Shown: piece by piece, positions 41,990 to 50,432 of the stretch | Numbering within the stretch: position 1 is the first letter of the stretch | Layout: each line of letters begins with the position of its first letter | Source of the DNA: SAR202-VII-2 sp965263165 | Lineage (GTDB): Bacteria; Chloroflexota; Dehalococcoidia; Lucifugimonadales; SAR202-VII-2 | NCBI GenBank assembly: GCA_965263165.1 | Contig: OZ253584.1 | Location: forward strand, 248,001 to 312,000 | DNA length: 64,000 nucleotides | Direction: 5' to 3' | Position numbers and translations under genes: made by a program | The notes under the pieces: model-generated | Told to the model about the DNA's origin: nothing | Databases searched by the model: none | Seen by the model: the letters and a program-made list of their open reading frames with translations, nothing else

Positions 41990-44263
41990 CTAGTGACGAC
42001 CGGGCCGCCACTCGATCACCTCCGTCTCCTCCGGCGTGGCCTCGATGCGGACCGGGAAGCGGTTGCCCTTTGCCAGCAGCAGCCCGTCTCCCCTGGGGCA
42101 GGAGAGCAGCCAGCGTTGCAGGTCCTGGGGAAGGTCGAAGGCGTCGCCCACGGTGCCTATGGCGGCGGCGTCCTGCTGGAGCAGCAGCTTGAAGGCGGCG
42201 TTCTGTAGGAGCGCCCGCCCTGAGTGGCCGGTGATGGCGCGGGAGGTGTCCTCGGACAGAAGGTCCTGGACGTCCTGGGTGATGAACTGAAGTCCCCGGT
42301 GCTTGCGCGCCCGCTTCGCCATGCTCACCATGAAGGCCGCGCCTTCGGGGTGCTGCATGATCGACCACACCTCGTCCACCACCAGCAGGCGGGGCTTGGG
42401 GTCCTGGGCGGCTGCGGCCCACACCGTCTCGGTGCAGACCATCGCGGCGGCGGGGCGAAGCTCCGGCTCCAGGAGCCGCAGGTCGAAGACGGTGATCAGG
42501 GCCTCGTTGGACAGCAGGTCGTCGCCCTCGTCGGAGAGGAGGTTGCGCAGGCTGCCGGTGGCGAAGGGCCGCAGCAGCCGGGCCATGTCTTCCCCTCCCG
42601 CCTCGTCTCCTTGCAGGTACTGGTAGAAGTCGCGGAAGCCGGTGCGTTCGCGGGGCTGGGCGTAGTAGCCCGCCAGGGCGTGGTCGAGGGCGGCCCTTCG
42701 CTCCGCGCTCAGCCGCTCCCCCACCATCACCTCGATGAGCCGGCGCAGGCTGCCGATGCGTTGGAGCAGCTCCTCGGAGTCGCCCTTGTCGATGACGAAG
42801 GGGTTCATGCCCTGGCCGGGAATGCCGGGAGAGAGGACGCGCCCGCCCGCCGCCCTCGCCATGTCCGCGTACTCACCTTCGGGGTCGATGACGTAGGCGG
42901 TGATGCCCCTGGTAAGGCCCCGCAGCATTCCCAGCTTCGTTGCGAAGCTCTTGCCGCTGCCCGACCTTGCGAGGACGGCGGTGTTGGCGTTCAGGTGCGT
43001 CCCGTCCCAGGGGTCGTAGACCACCGGGGCGCAGGCCCGCATGTCGATGCCGTAGAGGGTTCCCCTCCTGGTGTCCAGGTCGGGCGGCGAGAAGGGGAAG
43101 AGACGGGCGATGCTGGAGGTGTCCAGGGTGCGCCACTCGGCGACGGCGTTCAGGGCCAGCGGCAGCGTGGACAACAGGCCCTCGCGCTGCCGGAAGGCCA
43201 GGGCGTCGAGCTTGCCCAGGGTGGCGGCGAAGTGGGCCTTCGCCCGCTGGGTCATCTCCTTCAGGGATTTCTCGTCCCTGGCGTGCAGGGTGATTGACAG
43301 GGAGGCGTGAAAGAGCCTCTCCCGGCCCCGCTGCACCTCGTCGCGCAGGCGGGTCACGTCCTCCAGGGCGATCTCCGCCTCGGGGGACATGGTGCGCCCG
43401 CGCTTGAAGGACAGCGACTGGGCCGACTCGAAGCGGACCTTCTGCCACTCCAGCGTCCTGGCCGCCTGCTCAGCGGGTATCGACCCCAGGTGGATGGACA
43501 GGTCCATCGGCGCGCCTGCGGCCATGAGGCTCTGGAGGAAGCCGGGGGCCAGGGACCGGGGCCACTTGCCCAGGTGGAGGGAGCGGACCAGGCGGTCGCC
43601 CACCCGCACCTCGCGGCGGCGCATCTCCACCTCCACCGGCGTCTCCTCGTCGATCTCGGCGGGGGTGCCGCCCAGGGCCGAGGCCAGCATCAGCATACGC
43701 AGACGCCTGCCGCTGAAGGGGTGGACGGACAGCCCGGCCCGCGCCAGCAGGCCGCGCAGCTCGTCGAACCGCCCGAACTCGCACACGGCGTAGAAGCGCC
43801 GGTCGAGGATGCCGTCGCGGGCCTCCAACTCGGTCAACAGCCTGCGAAGCGACTCCGACGCGGCCTCGGTCTGCGGCGGCAGGTTGCCCGGTTGGGCCTC
43901 CGTGAGCTTCTCCCGCAGCCCGCCAAGGCGCGGCGGGTGCTGACGGATGAGGAGCTGCACGGGGAAGTCGCAGGCGTTGAGCGCCCCGGCGAAGGCGCCC
44001 AGCTTCGGCTCGTCCAGCTCGAGCCCCATCACCTCGCACACGCCGAGCTTCACCCCGTCCAGGCGCACGGGGCCGTCCTCCTCCAGGTGGGAGAGCATGA
44101 AGAAAAGGGGCAGATCGGGCGGTGGCTTGGGAGCGGGAGGCTGGGTTCCCGTGGGTTCGGAGGCCGCATCCGCGTTGGCCTTCGCAATGTCCTGCGGAGC
44201 CTCGTCGCCCTCCGGGGGCCTCTCCGCTCCGCGTCTCTTGATTCGTTCAATCAGCTTCTTCAA
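41990..44263 (-). CDS. VirB4-type secretion ATPase
   Basis: The 757-residue protein has Walker A AVLARSGSGKSFATKLG near residue 433, IDPEGEYADMARAAGG, Walker B LLVVDEVWSIMQHPEG near 628 and the GLQFITQDVQDLL arginine-finger region. The N-terminal half has the CagE/VirB4 layout (LVRSLHLGKWPRSLAPGFL). VirB4 ATPases energise pilus and channel assembly at the membrane. It lies 53 bases upstream of the coupling ATPase and 19 bases after the small membrane protein. Confidence 0.9.
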   Translation of the reverse strand: MKKLIERIKRRGAERPPEGDEAPQDIAKANADAASEPTGTQPPAPKPPPDLPLFFMLSHLEEDGPVRLDGVKLGVCEVMGLELDEPKLGAFAGALNACDFPVQLLIRQHPPRLGGLREKLTEAQPGNLPPQTEAASESLRRLLTELEARDGILDRRFYAVCEFGRFDELRGLLARAGLSVHPFSGRRLRMLMLASALGGTPAEIDEETPVEVEMRRREVRVGDRLVRSLHLGKWPRSLAPGFLQSLMAAGAPMDLSIHLGSIPAEQAARTLEWQKVRFESAQSLSFKRGRTMSPEAEIALEDVTRLRDEVQRGRERLFHASLSITLHARDEKSLKEMTQRAKAHFAATLGKLDALAFRQREGLLSTLPLALNAVAEWRTLDTSSIARLFPFSPPDLDTRRGTLYGIDMRACAPVVYDPWDGTHLNANTAVLARSGSGKSFATKLGMLRGLTRGITAYVIDPEGEYADMARAAGGRVLSPGIPGQGMNPFVIDKGDSEELLQRIGSLRRLIEVMVGERLSAERRAALDHALAGYYAQPRERTGFRDFYQYLQGDEAGGEDMARLLRPFATGSLRNLLSDEGDDLLSNEALITVFDLRLLEPELRPAAAMVCTETVWAAAAQDPKPRLLVVDEVWSIMQHPEGAAFMVSMAKRARKHRGLQFITQDVQDLLSEDTSRAITGHSGRALLQNAAFKLLLQQDAAAIGTVGDAFDLPQDLQRWLLSCPRGDGLLLAKGNRFPVRIEATPEETEVIEWRPGRH

Positions 44264-44282
44264 AGTGTTTTCCTCCTCCGGT

Positions 44283-44618
44283 CTAGGGGGTCGGGAAGTC
44301 CACGAGGCCGCTGCGCAGCAGCGCGGCGACCGCCTTGGCCAGAAGCACCAGCGCCAGGCCGACCACCGCCATGACGACGGCGGCCTTGGCCCTGCCGCCG
44401 CCCCGCTCCTCGGCTCCCTCGGCCATCAGGACGAAGCCCGCCCAGACGATGGCGAAGAGGCAGAGCCCGGAGGCGGCGTAGGCCATCGCGGTGAGCACGC
44501 GGTCGAAGGCGTCCAGCATGGCCTGCTCCTCCGGCGATGGGGCCGCGCCGGTGGTCGCCAGCGCGGTCCCAATCAGAAGGGTTGCCGTCAGTAGACGCCT
44601 CACCACGGCCACTCCCAT
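44283..44618 (-). CDS. Small two-helix membrane protein, pilin-like
   Basis: The 111-residue product has a signal peptide (LLTATLLIGTALATTGAA) and two membrane helices (AMAYAASGLCLFAIVWAGFVLM and VVMAVVGLALVLLAKAVAALL). This matches the size and topology of VirB2/TrbC-type pilins or minor channel proteins. It overlaps the PrgI-fusion gene by 19 bases and precedes virB4. A second pilin-like gene occurs at 46368. Confidence 0.6.
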   Translation of the reverse strand: MGVAVVRRLLTATLLIGTALATTGAAPSPEEQAMLDAFDRVLTAMAYAASGLCLFAIVWAGFVLMAEGAEERGGGRAKAAVVMAVVGLALVLLAKAVAALLRSGLVDFPTP

Positions 44619-46345
44619 CCCAGAAGGTCGAACCAGTCGCTCAGAGCCTGCCCCGCACTTGATGCGGGGCCGCCGTCTGCGGGCTCCTGCTCGGCGGGCG
44701 GTTCGACCGGCTCAGGCTCCGGCAGGACCAGGGCCTCGAAGGGGTCGTCGGCCCCGACGCTGGACGCCAGGGCCAGGGCCTCGTCGCGGCTCCCGGCGAT
44801 GGGCGACCGCTCCACCGTCTCCGCCTTGACGTGCTCCGGGTGCAGCACGTCCACCGTCACCTGCTTGGCGATGGTGGCGCTGGGGACGTAGGCGTACGCC
44901 GTCGCGGTGGCGGACGCCGTGGCGCCGTCCTCGCAGGTGGCCGTTGCCGTCTCACTGTCGGAGTCGCTGTCCCCCGGGCGATGGAGGTGCACGGTCCTGG
45001 TGACTTGCTCCGTCCGCTCCGGGTGGTGGGTCAACTGCACCAGGGGCGGCAGCGGGATACGAAGGGCCGCCTCCAGGTCCGCCTCGACGATCACCTCGTG
45101 AACGGCGGCGCCCTCGCCGACGGCCACTCGGAAGCGGGTCTCGCCGTTGGGGACGAACGCGACGCTCGCCTGGGAGCCGCCGCCCGCGACCGTGAGGGTC
45201 CCGGCGATGCCCGTCACCTCGGCGCCCATCAACACCGTCTCGGTGACGCTGGCGTGTCCGGCCACCGTCTGAAGCTCCACCCTCTCCTCGATGGTGGATA
45301 CGCACTCGGAGGCGACGGCTCCCTTGACGGCCCCCGGACTCCAGCCCAGGGAGACGACCCGCAGGTCGCAGAGCTCCCCGTCGATGGCCGGAAGGGGGTA
45401 CGGGATCTGTCCGCCTTCGACGGTGACGGCCCCGGCCTGCCCCAGCGTGTCCTCCCACGAGAAGGTGAAGGACGGGTTCGCGCCGTCCAGGGGGAGGGAG
45501 TAGTCGATGCGCTCCCCCTCGTCCAGGGAGGCCGAACCCCAGAACCGCAGCCAGCTGCCCTCCGGCCCGCCGAAGGCCCGCACCCGGAGGTCCAGGGGAG
45601 TGGCGGCCCGCAGGGTGACGGCGGCCCGGTCGCCGGAGACGGTGAGTCCCTCGACGAAGAGCCGCCGCCCTTCGACCGGCTCCGTCACCTCGAAGTCGAT
45701 CTCGTCCCGCCAGGGCTCGTGGTCGTCGGCCAGGGCCGCCTGGGGGACGGCGACCGCCGCCGCGAGAGCGACGGCGGCCGCGATTGCCAGGAAGCTCTTC
45801 GGGGGCTTGCTTTGCCGGGACTTCCGGCTCCCGTCCCCGTTGCCGTTTCCGTTGATGTTGTCCTTGTCCGTCCGCCTGGGCTTGCCGAACCAGCGGTGAG
45901 GGCGGAAGGGCATCCGCCCGCACGTCCGCTCCCGGCTCCCGCGCTTCGGGCGAAGGCGGCGCAGGGTCTTGCCCGCCCGCCTCGCCATCAGCCGCAGGGG
46001 GCCGGGGCCGCTCTTCACCGGCTGCGCCGGCGCGGGCGGCTCGCTGCGCACCAGCTCGGACGGCGGCCCTGCGTAGAGCCTCGCCCCAAGCCGGTACTTC
46101 AGCAGGTCGGCGGCCACCAGGGGCAGCCGCCGGCCGCCTATCTTCCCGACGACGGCGACCAGCCCCGCCAGGCCCAGGAGGACGGCAATCGCCATCCTCA
46201 CCTCCGACGGCCCGACGGGGGCGTAGCGGTATGCGCCGTAGGACAGGGCGCACACCGCCATCATCGCCACGACCTGCGGGAAGGTGAACCCCAGCAGGAC
46301 CTTGTCCTCGGCCTGTACGTGGGTTGGAACCTCGTGTTCTCTCAT
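44600..46345 (-). CDS. PrgI-family membrane protein fused to a large extracytoplasmic domain
   Basis: The first 90 residues match PrgI, a small two-helix T4SS protein (HEVPTHVQAEDKVLLGFTFP then paired helices VVAMMAVCALSYGAY and VRMAIAVLLGLAGLVAVVG). A basic cytoplasmic stretch with an Asn-Gly repeat follows, then a third helix (FLAIAAAVALAAAVAVPQAAL) and about 370 residues predicted outside the membrane, rich in beta strands. The end is acidic and proline rich. PrgI is normally about 100-130 residues, so this is a fusion of unusual size; it may project a surface or adhesion domain. Confidence 0.65.
   Translation of the reverse strand: MREHEVPTHVQAEDKVLLGFTFPQVVAMMAVCALSYGAYRYAPVGPSEVRMAIAVLLGLAGLVAVVGKIGGRRLPLVAADLLKYRLGARLYAGPPSELVRSEPPAPAQPVKSGPGPLRLMARRAGKTLRRLRPKRGSRERTCGRMPFRPHRWFGKPRRTDKDNINGNGNGDGSRKSRQSKPPKSFLAIAAAVALAAAVAVPQAALADDHEPWRDEIDFEVTEPVEGRRLFVEGLTVSGDRAAVTLRAATPLDLRVRAFGGPEGSWLRFWGSASLDEGERIDYSLPLDGANPSFTFSWEDTLGQAGAVTVEGGQIPYPLPAIDGELCDLRVVSLGWSPGAVKGAVASECVSTIEERVELQTVAGHASVTETVLMGAEVTGIAGTLTVAGGGSQASVAFVPNGETRFRVAVGEGAAVHEVIVEADLEAALRIPLPPLVQLTHHPERTEQVTRTVHLHRPGDSDSDSETATATCEDGATASATATAYAYVPSATIAKQVTVDVLHPEHVKAETVERSPIAGSRDEALALASSVGADDPFEALVLPEPEPVEPPAEQEPADGGPASSAGQALSDWFDLLGWEWPW
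44650..44670. repeat. REP-like palindrome inside a coding region, copy 1
   Basis: GCCCCGCACTTGATGCGGGGC is a hairpin whose CACTTGATG centre resembles the repeats at 51853 and 51906. It lies inside the disordered C-terminal part of the PrgI fusion. Confidence 0.5.
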
Positions 46346-46367
46346 GGCTCTTCTCCTTCCTCGCCGC

Positions 46368-46664
46368 CTAGTTGTCCGGTGTGGGCGCGGGAGTCGGGGC
46401 GGTCGGGTCGGGCACGTTGGGGTCCACCGGCGATCCTACGACCGCGTTCATCACCAGCTCGACGACGCCGTAGGCCACCATCGCCAGGACGATGCCCGCC
46501 AGGGCGGTCATCATTGCGCTCTTGCCGCGCTCCATCTGGTGCGGCGCTCCCGACGCGGTGAGGTACAGGTACGCGCCGTAGATGAAGAAGCCCACGCCGA
46601 CGACCCCCACGATGCCCAGCAGGATGCCCACCAGGTTCGATATGGTCTGAGTCAGTGCTTCCAT
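46368..46664 (-). CDS. TrbC/VirB2-like pilin
   Basis: The 98-residue protein has two membrane helices (LVGILLGIVGVVGVGFFIYGAYLYL and MMTALAGIVLAMVAYGVVELVMN, quoted in parts) joined by a short charged turn with GAPHQMERGK, and a proline-rich C-terminal tail. This is the standard layout of pilin subunits in Gram-positive-type T4SS, where the two helices form a hairpin in the membrane. It lies between the TrbL-like and PrgI genes. Confidence 0.7.
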   Translation of the reverse strand: MEALTQTISNLVGILLGIVGVVGVGFFIYGAYLYLTASGAPHQMERGKSAMMTALAGIVLAMVAYGVVELVMNAVVGSPVDPNVPDPTAPTPAPTPDN

Positions 46665-46838
46665 AGTCTTGTCTCCTCTCTGTCTTGACTGCCGGGCGTT
46701 TCCCCGCCCGGTCTTCGTCCGTCTCTATCAGTTCCGCCGTCTCCGCTTGCCTACCTGCACATCGCTCTCACCTCCTTCGTCCTGTTGTCGATGGGCGCAG
46801 GCCGCGCCCGCACTCCGTTGGGGTCGTCGTTGTCGGGG

Positions 46839-47819
46839 CTACTCGCCGCTGCTCCGGGGGGCGTCTCCGCCGCCGTCTCCGCCTGCCGATGGGGTCGCCA
46901 TCGAAGCCGCAGAGCTGAGGCCGCCGGCGGCCGCCGACAGGCCCGCGCTGGCCGCCATCGCCCCCACCGCCATGCCTCCCGGACCCCCGGCGGCTCCGCC
47001 CGCCAGCAGCCCGATGGTCTTGGCCGACCTGACCATCGAGGAGGGCAGGTTCATGCCGAAATAGAGCATCGAGAGCCAGGAGTCGAAGGTCCCGGCGTTG
47101 CCCAGCATCGACGGCACCCGGGTCGCCATGTAGACGAAGGCCAGGGACATGAGCAGCTTCCAGATCAGGTCCTGCACCGGCTCGAAGGCCGCTATCGCGG
47201 CGAACTCCCGCAGAAACCCGAATCCCAACGCCAGGGCGATGAGCTGGATGGCCTGCTGGAACACCGTCGTCATGAACAGGCGCAGCCACTGGCGGCCCCA
47301 GCCCGCCGTGTGGGGCAGTATCCACAGCCCCAGGGCGATGGGGGCCAGGGCCAGGAGGATGTCGATGAGGGCCAGTCGCAGCACCATCTGCACGATGACG
47401 TAGAGGACGAAGAAGCCGTAGACCATGTAGAGAATGGCCAGGAGCAGCGCCATGCCCACGCTCCCAGCCTGCACCGCCGTCATCAACGTGCTCAGGGTCG
47501 AGCGCAGCATGTCCCCGGCGGTGACGCCCAGGGAGAAGGAGATAAAGCCGGACACGGCATCGGCCACGTCGATGACCAGGGCGCACCACCACAGGGACGA
47601 CGCGGCGGCCACCAGGCCCAAAACGAGGCGGGGGACCATCTCGCGCCACCCCGCATGGGAGCGGCCCAGGTGCTCGGAGATGATGAAGCTCAGGCCCATC
47701 CAGCCGAGGATGACCACCAGGGCGGCGGAGGTGATGGCCCAGACGACCATCCACGCCTGCTGCACCAGCCAGTGGCCGTAGGTGAGATCGGGAGGGGTGC
47801 CGGTGATGATGTCGGCCAC
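46839..47819 (-). CDS. TrbL/VirB6-like channel protein
   Basis: The 326-residue protein has six to eight membrane helices, including WGLVQQAWMVVWAITSAALVV-like and MALLLAILYMVYGFFVLYVIV segments, and a glycine/alanine-rich C-terminal tail (GGAAGGPGGMAVGAMAAS). This resembles TrbL/VirB6 of conjugation systems, the inner-membrane channel. A GTG at 47819 is chosen because GGAGGG ends 5-6 bases upstream and the previous stop lies 2 bases before it; an upstream extension reads as the shadow of the neighbouring gene. Confidence 0.72.
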   Translation of the reverse strand: MADIITGTPPDLTYGHWLVQQAWMVVWAITSAALVVILGWMGLSFIISEHLGRSHAGWREMVPRLVLGLVAAASSLWWCALVIDVADAVSGFISFSLGVTAGDMLRSTLSTLMTAVQAGSVGMALLLAILYMVYGFFVLYVIVQMVLRLALIDILLALAPIALGLWILPHTAGWGRQWLRLFMTTVFQQAIQLIALALGFGFLREFAAIAAFEPVQDLIWKLLMSLAFVYMATRVPSMLGNAGTFDSWLSMLYFGMNLPSSMVRSAKTIGLLAGGAAGGPGGMAVGAMAASAGLSAAAGGLSSAASMATPSAGGDGGGDAPRSSGE

Positions 47820-47821
47820 GT

Positions 47822-48481
47822 CTACCCTCCCCGGCAGTTGTCGGCGTCCTCGCCGGACGCCCGCTCGACAACTCCGCAGAGGGTCCCGTGGACTCCCTCG
47901 ATGACCCACCCGGCGAAGGCTTTGGCCCAGCGCGCCGGGCTGAGGGCGGACAGAATCTTGTCCCAGATGCGGCCCGGCTGGTGGATGGGGACGACGGCGT
48001 AGAAGTCGCCCCTCTTGCCGTCCTCGGCCTCGGCCAGCATGACCATCAGGTAGGCGCGGTCGCGGTCCAGCTCGGGGTGCTCGTCAAGGTCTGGGTACTC
48101 CCAGGAATACTCCCAGCCGTCGCTGCGCTTCTTCTCGCCGCCCTTCACCCGGTACATGGCGCTTATCCAGTCGCCGGTGTCGGCGTCGCGGACGGCGTAG
48201 AAGAGGTTTGCGATCTCCCGGTCGAAGACGGGGCGGGAGACGAACTCGCCGCCGCCCTTGCGCTCCACGAACTCCCGGTCGGCGTTGACCAGGACGATCT
48301 CGTTGCCGGGCGGGGACTGGGCCAGGGCGATGTTGCTTGTGGGGATTGCCAGAAGCGCTGCCAGCAGCAGCGCGGCGGCCAGGGGCATCAGCCTCCTGGC
48401 TCTGCCAAGGGACCTTCGGACCGTCGATTGCGCTCCCACGATTCGCCTCCTCTTCGCTGATGGGGCCGTCTGTTCTGCCAT
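47822..48481 (-). CDS. Secreted protein at the head of the conjugation operon
   Basis: The 219-residue product has a twin-basic N region (KRRRIVGAQSTVRRSLGRARR) and a signal peptide core (LAAALLLAALLAIPTSNIALAQ), so it should be exported. The mature part has EIVLVNADREFVERKGGGEF and WEYSWEYPDLDEHPELDRDR and ends with Cys residues. I do not recognise a family. Its place as first gene of the T4SS operon suggests a surface or channel-periphery role. Confidence 0.6.
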   Translation of the reverse strand: MAEQTAPSAKRRRIVGAQSTVRRSLGRARRLMPLAAALLLAALLAIPTSNIALAQSPPGNEIVLVNADREFVERKGGGEFVSRPVFDREIANLFYAVRDADTGDWISAMYRVKGGEKKRSDGWEYSWEYPDLDEHPELDRDRAYLMVMLAEAEDGKRGDFYAVVPIHQPGRIWDKILSALSPARWAKAFAGWVIEGVHGTLCGVVERASGEDADNCRGG

Positions 48482-48509
48482 CGAGTCTGGGAAGTCGCGG
48501 GGCCGGACA

Positions 48510-48557
48510 CCATGCCTTATATGGGAGGACGCGCGAGTCCTCCCATATAAGGCATGG
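48510..48557. repeat. 21-bp perfect inverted repeat, oriT or operator candidate
   Basis: CCATGCCTTATATGGGAGGAC (48510-48530) and its exact complement (48537-48557) flank GCGCGA. It lies between the divergent conjugation operon and the HTH module, 28 bases upstream of the conjugation operon start. There is no T-run. Confidence 0.7.
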
Positions 48558-48745
48558 GAAGGAATGGGCCGGATGTGGTGTCATACCCGTGTACAGGGAT
48601 TTGCTTCGGTGCCCAGAAGGGAAGTTTTGGGCTGTGGGCAACGTGAAACGGGCGTGAAGGAAGGGAAGTGAGGCCGAGCCTGCGAGCACTTTGGTGAAAG
48701 GGGTGGTTCCGACAGCGGCCCAAAAGGGAAGTCGGGGATGGCGCG

Positions 48746-48764
48746 ACATCGGAGCGAGCAATTG
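48746..48764. promoter_or_regulatory. Second copy of the Xre-promoter 19-mer
   Basis: ACATCGGAGCGAGCAATTG matches 30814-30832 at 18 of 19 positions. It lies 80 bases before the gene at 48844. A split partial copy occurs at 49718-49729 (ACATCGGAGCGA) and 49743-49757. Confidence 0.6.
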
Positions 48765-48843
48765 GACGGGGAGGTTGGAATCGGGGGTCGAAACCACCTA
48801 CAGGACAGCCCCCTCCAGGACATGACTGCGAGGAGGTGCGACC

Positions 48844-49677
48844 ATGAATGAGCGGGTTGGGAACGGCAACGGGAGCGTGGACGCGGAGAGGTTACGGCGG
48901 CTCAGGCTGAGCGAGTTCCTGCGGGCCCTGGTTCGGCAGGAGGGCAAGATGGAGGCCGCCGAGCTGCTGGGGGTCAACCACAAGACCCTGACGCGGGCCG
49001 AGGAGTCGGGTGAGATCACGGGGCGCATGGGCGATGCGCTGGAGCTGCTGCTGAGGAGGGCGGACGACGCCGAGGTCGCGCGGCTGCGGGAGGCGGTCGG
49101 TGCGCTGGAGGAGCGGGTGGCGGCGCTGGAGGGCGGCATGGAGACGCCTCCTGCGGCAGATGTGGAAGGCGGGGGTGAGAGCAGACAGGTGGAGGGCGGT
49201 GACGAGGACGGTACCCAGGCCCAGGCGCAGGGCGGGAAGCACGAGGAAGGGGCGGGCCGGTCGGAGACCAGGGCCGCCCCTCCAATGGCGGGTGTGCGCT
49301 CGAAGAAGCGGGCGACGCTGCGCAGGCTGGACCCGGAGGTGGTCACCGAGGAGCCCGCCGCCGCCGACCCGGAGGTCTACGGCGATGCGTGGCCTCTGGT
49401 CGAGGAGTGGCGACGGCTGCAGGCCGGGCATCCCCACCAGGGGAAGAGCCTGTCGTGGCTCACGACGGAGGAGCGTCTGCTCGTGCTGGAGCTGGCTATG
49501 CTGGAGGAGCACGGGCTGACCCTGCCCCCGGAGACCCAGGCCCTGCGGGGCTTCGGACGCAAGGGTCAGATCAACCATCGCTGGAAGGCGCTGGCCGACA
49601 CTCGGGTGGCGCTGAGGAAACGGAAGCTGCTGCGCTGGGTGCGGACGGTCCTCACCCTGTGGCTGTGGCGGAAGTAG
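48844..49677 (+). CDS. HTH protein with coiled coil, element regulator candidate
   Basis: The 277-residue protein has an N-terminal helix-turn-helix-like segment (RLSEFLRALVRQEGKMEAAE, LLGVNHKTLTRAEESGEI), a short coiled coil (LREAVGALEERVAALEG), an acidic glycine/glutamate-rich linker, and a C-terminal region (LVEEWRRLQAGHPHQGKSLSWL, LLVLELAMLEEHGLTLPP). The final QINHRWKALADTRVALRKRKLLRW suggests a basic helix. I cannot name the family. It is divergent from the conjugation operon and preceded by a copy of the element's putative operator. Confidence 0.55.
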   Translation: MNERVGNGNGSVDAERLRRLRLSEFLRALVRQEGKMEAAELLGVNHKTLTRAEESGEITGRMGDALELLLRRADDAEVARLREAVGALEERVAALEGGMETPPAADVEGGGESRQVEGGDEDGTQAQAQGGKHEEGAGRSETRAAPPMAGVRSKKRATLRRLDPEVVTEEPAAADPEVYGDAWPLVEEWRRLQAGHPHQGKSLSWLTTEERLLVLELAMLEEHGLTLPPETQALRGFGRKGQINHRWKALADTRVALRKRKLLRWVRTVLTLWLWRK

Positions 49678-49706
49678 GCCCCGGAGCCGGCTCCGGGGCC
49701 GGTTTT
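49677..49706 (+). terminator. Terminator after the 48844 gene
   Basis: GGCCCCGGAG and CTCCGGGGCC pair over 10 bp around CCGG, followed by GGTTTT. The stem begins on the last base of the stop codon. Confidence 0.65.
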
Positions 49707-50432
49707 CGGCGGTTGCTACATCGGAGCGAAGTGGGCGCTAAGTCGGTGCGAGCAATTTAGGTTGCGTTGGCCCGAAACAGGGTTTAGGGCCTTCCATTCG
49801 CTCGGTTGTTCGGGCGATAATTGACGCAGTTTCTGGCTTTTTCCAGTGTTTCCTGCCTAGAAACCTGGAGGATTCCCGTCCCCCGAATCCGGGACCGGCT
49901 GCATAGGATTGAGCCTTGCTCTCCGAACAGCCGCCCAGGGGTCAGACCGGAAGGATTGAGCCTCGCTCTCCCGAAGGCCGCCCCGGAGGACACAATTCGC
50001 AGCGGTTGGAGCGTCTCTCGCTTCGGCCCCTCGGACACCTTGGTCGGAGTGCGCCCTGCACACTGGCCGGTTCCTCACGTCTGCGGCATGGTTCCTGTGG
50101 AACTGGCCGCAGCTTCACCACGCGCCGGTCTGCGATGAGGTCTTAGCTGGCTGGCCGCTTCCCTCGCAGCTTCCCAGGACGTTACAGACGTAGCTCCCGG
50201 GTCTCGCTGCGTCTCTCACCGCGCCGTCCTGTGGTTGCTCTGCAGGCCGGTCGGTTCCCCCCATTTCATAGCAGCTCCCCCTGAGTCCATTCCCTGTGAT
50301 GTGACCCTGGGCCGAGCTGCGTCTTTCTCACCACGGCGTCTCCCTGCGTTCGTCTCGTGGTCGGACTGCGTATGGCGGCGGAACGGCAACACGGATTCAC
50401 GGAGTCAACAGCAGCAAGGAGGTAACGACGGT
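49707..50432. other. 726-base non-coding region with diverged repeats
   Basis: No frame here has a convincing start and composition. Direct repeats include AGGATTGAGCCTTGCTCTCC (49905-49924, again near 49952 with one change). Three loose copies of a GCTGCGTCT-TCACC-CGCCG pattern occur near 50108, 50206 and 50320. A copy of the chromosomal repeat GCTTCCCAGGACGTT lies at 50169. It could be a replication origin, a transfer origin or a structured RNA. Confidence 0.5.

Noticed and set aside
39690..43297. Long rightward frames opposite the VirB4 and coupling ATPase genes
   Set aside because: They are Gly/Val/His-rich shadows without starts; Walker motifs lie on the leftward strand.
49821..50138. 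A 105-codon frame in the non-coding region of the HTH module
   Set aside because: It has no ribosome binding site, spans the direct repeats and has no recognisable motif.
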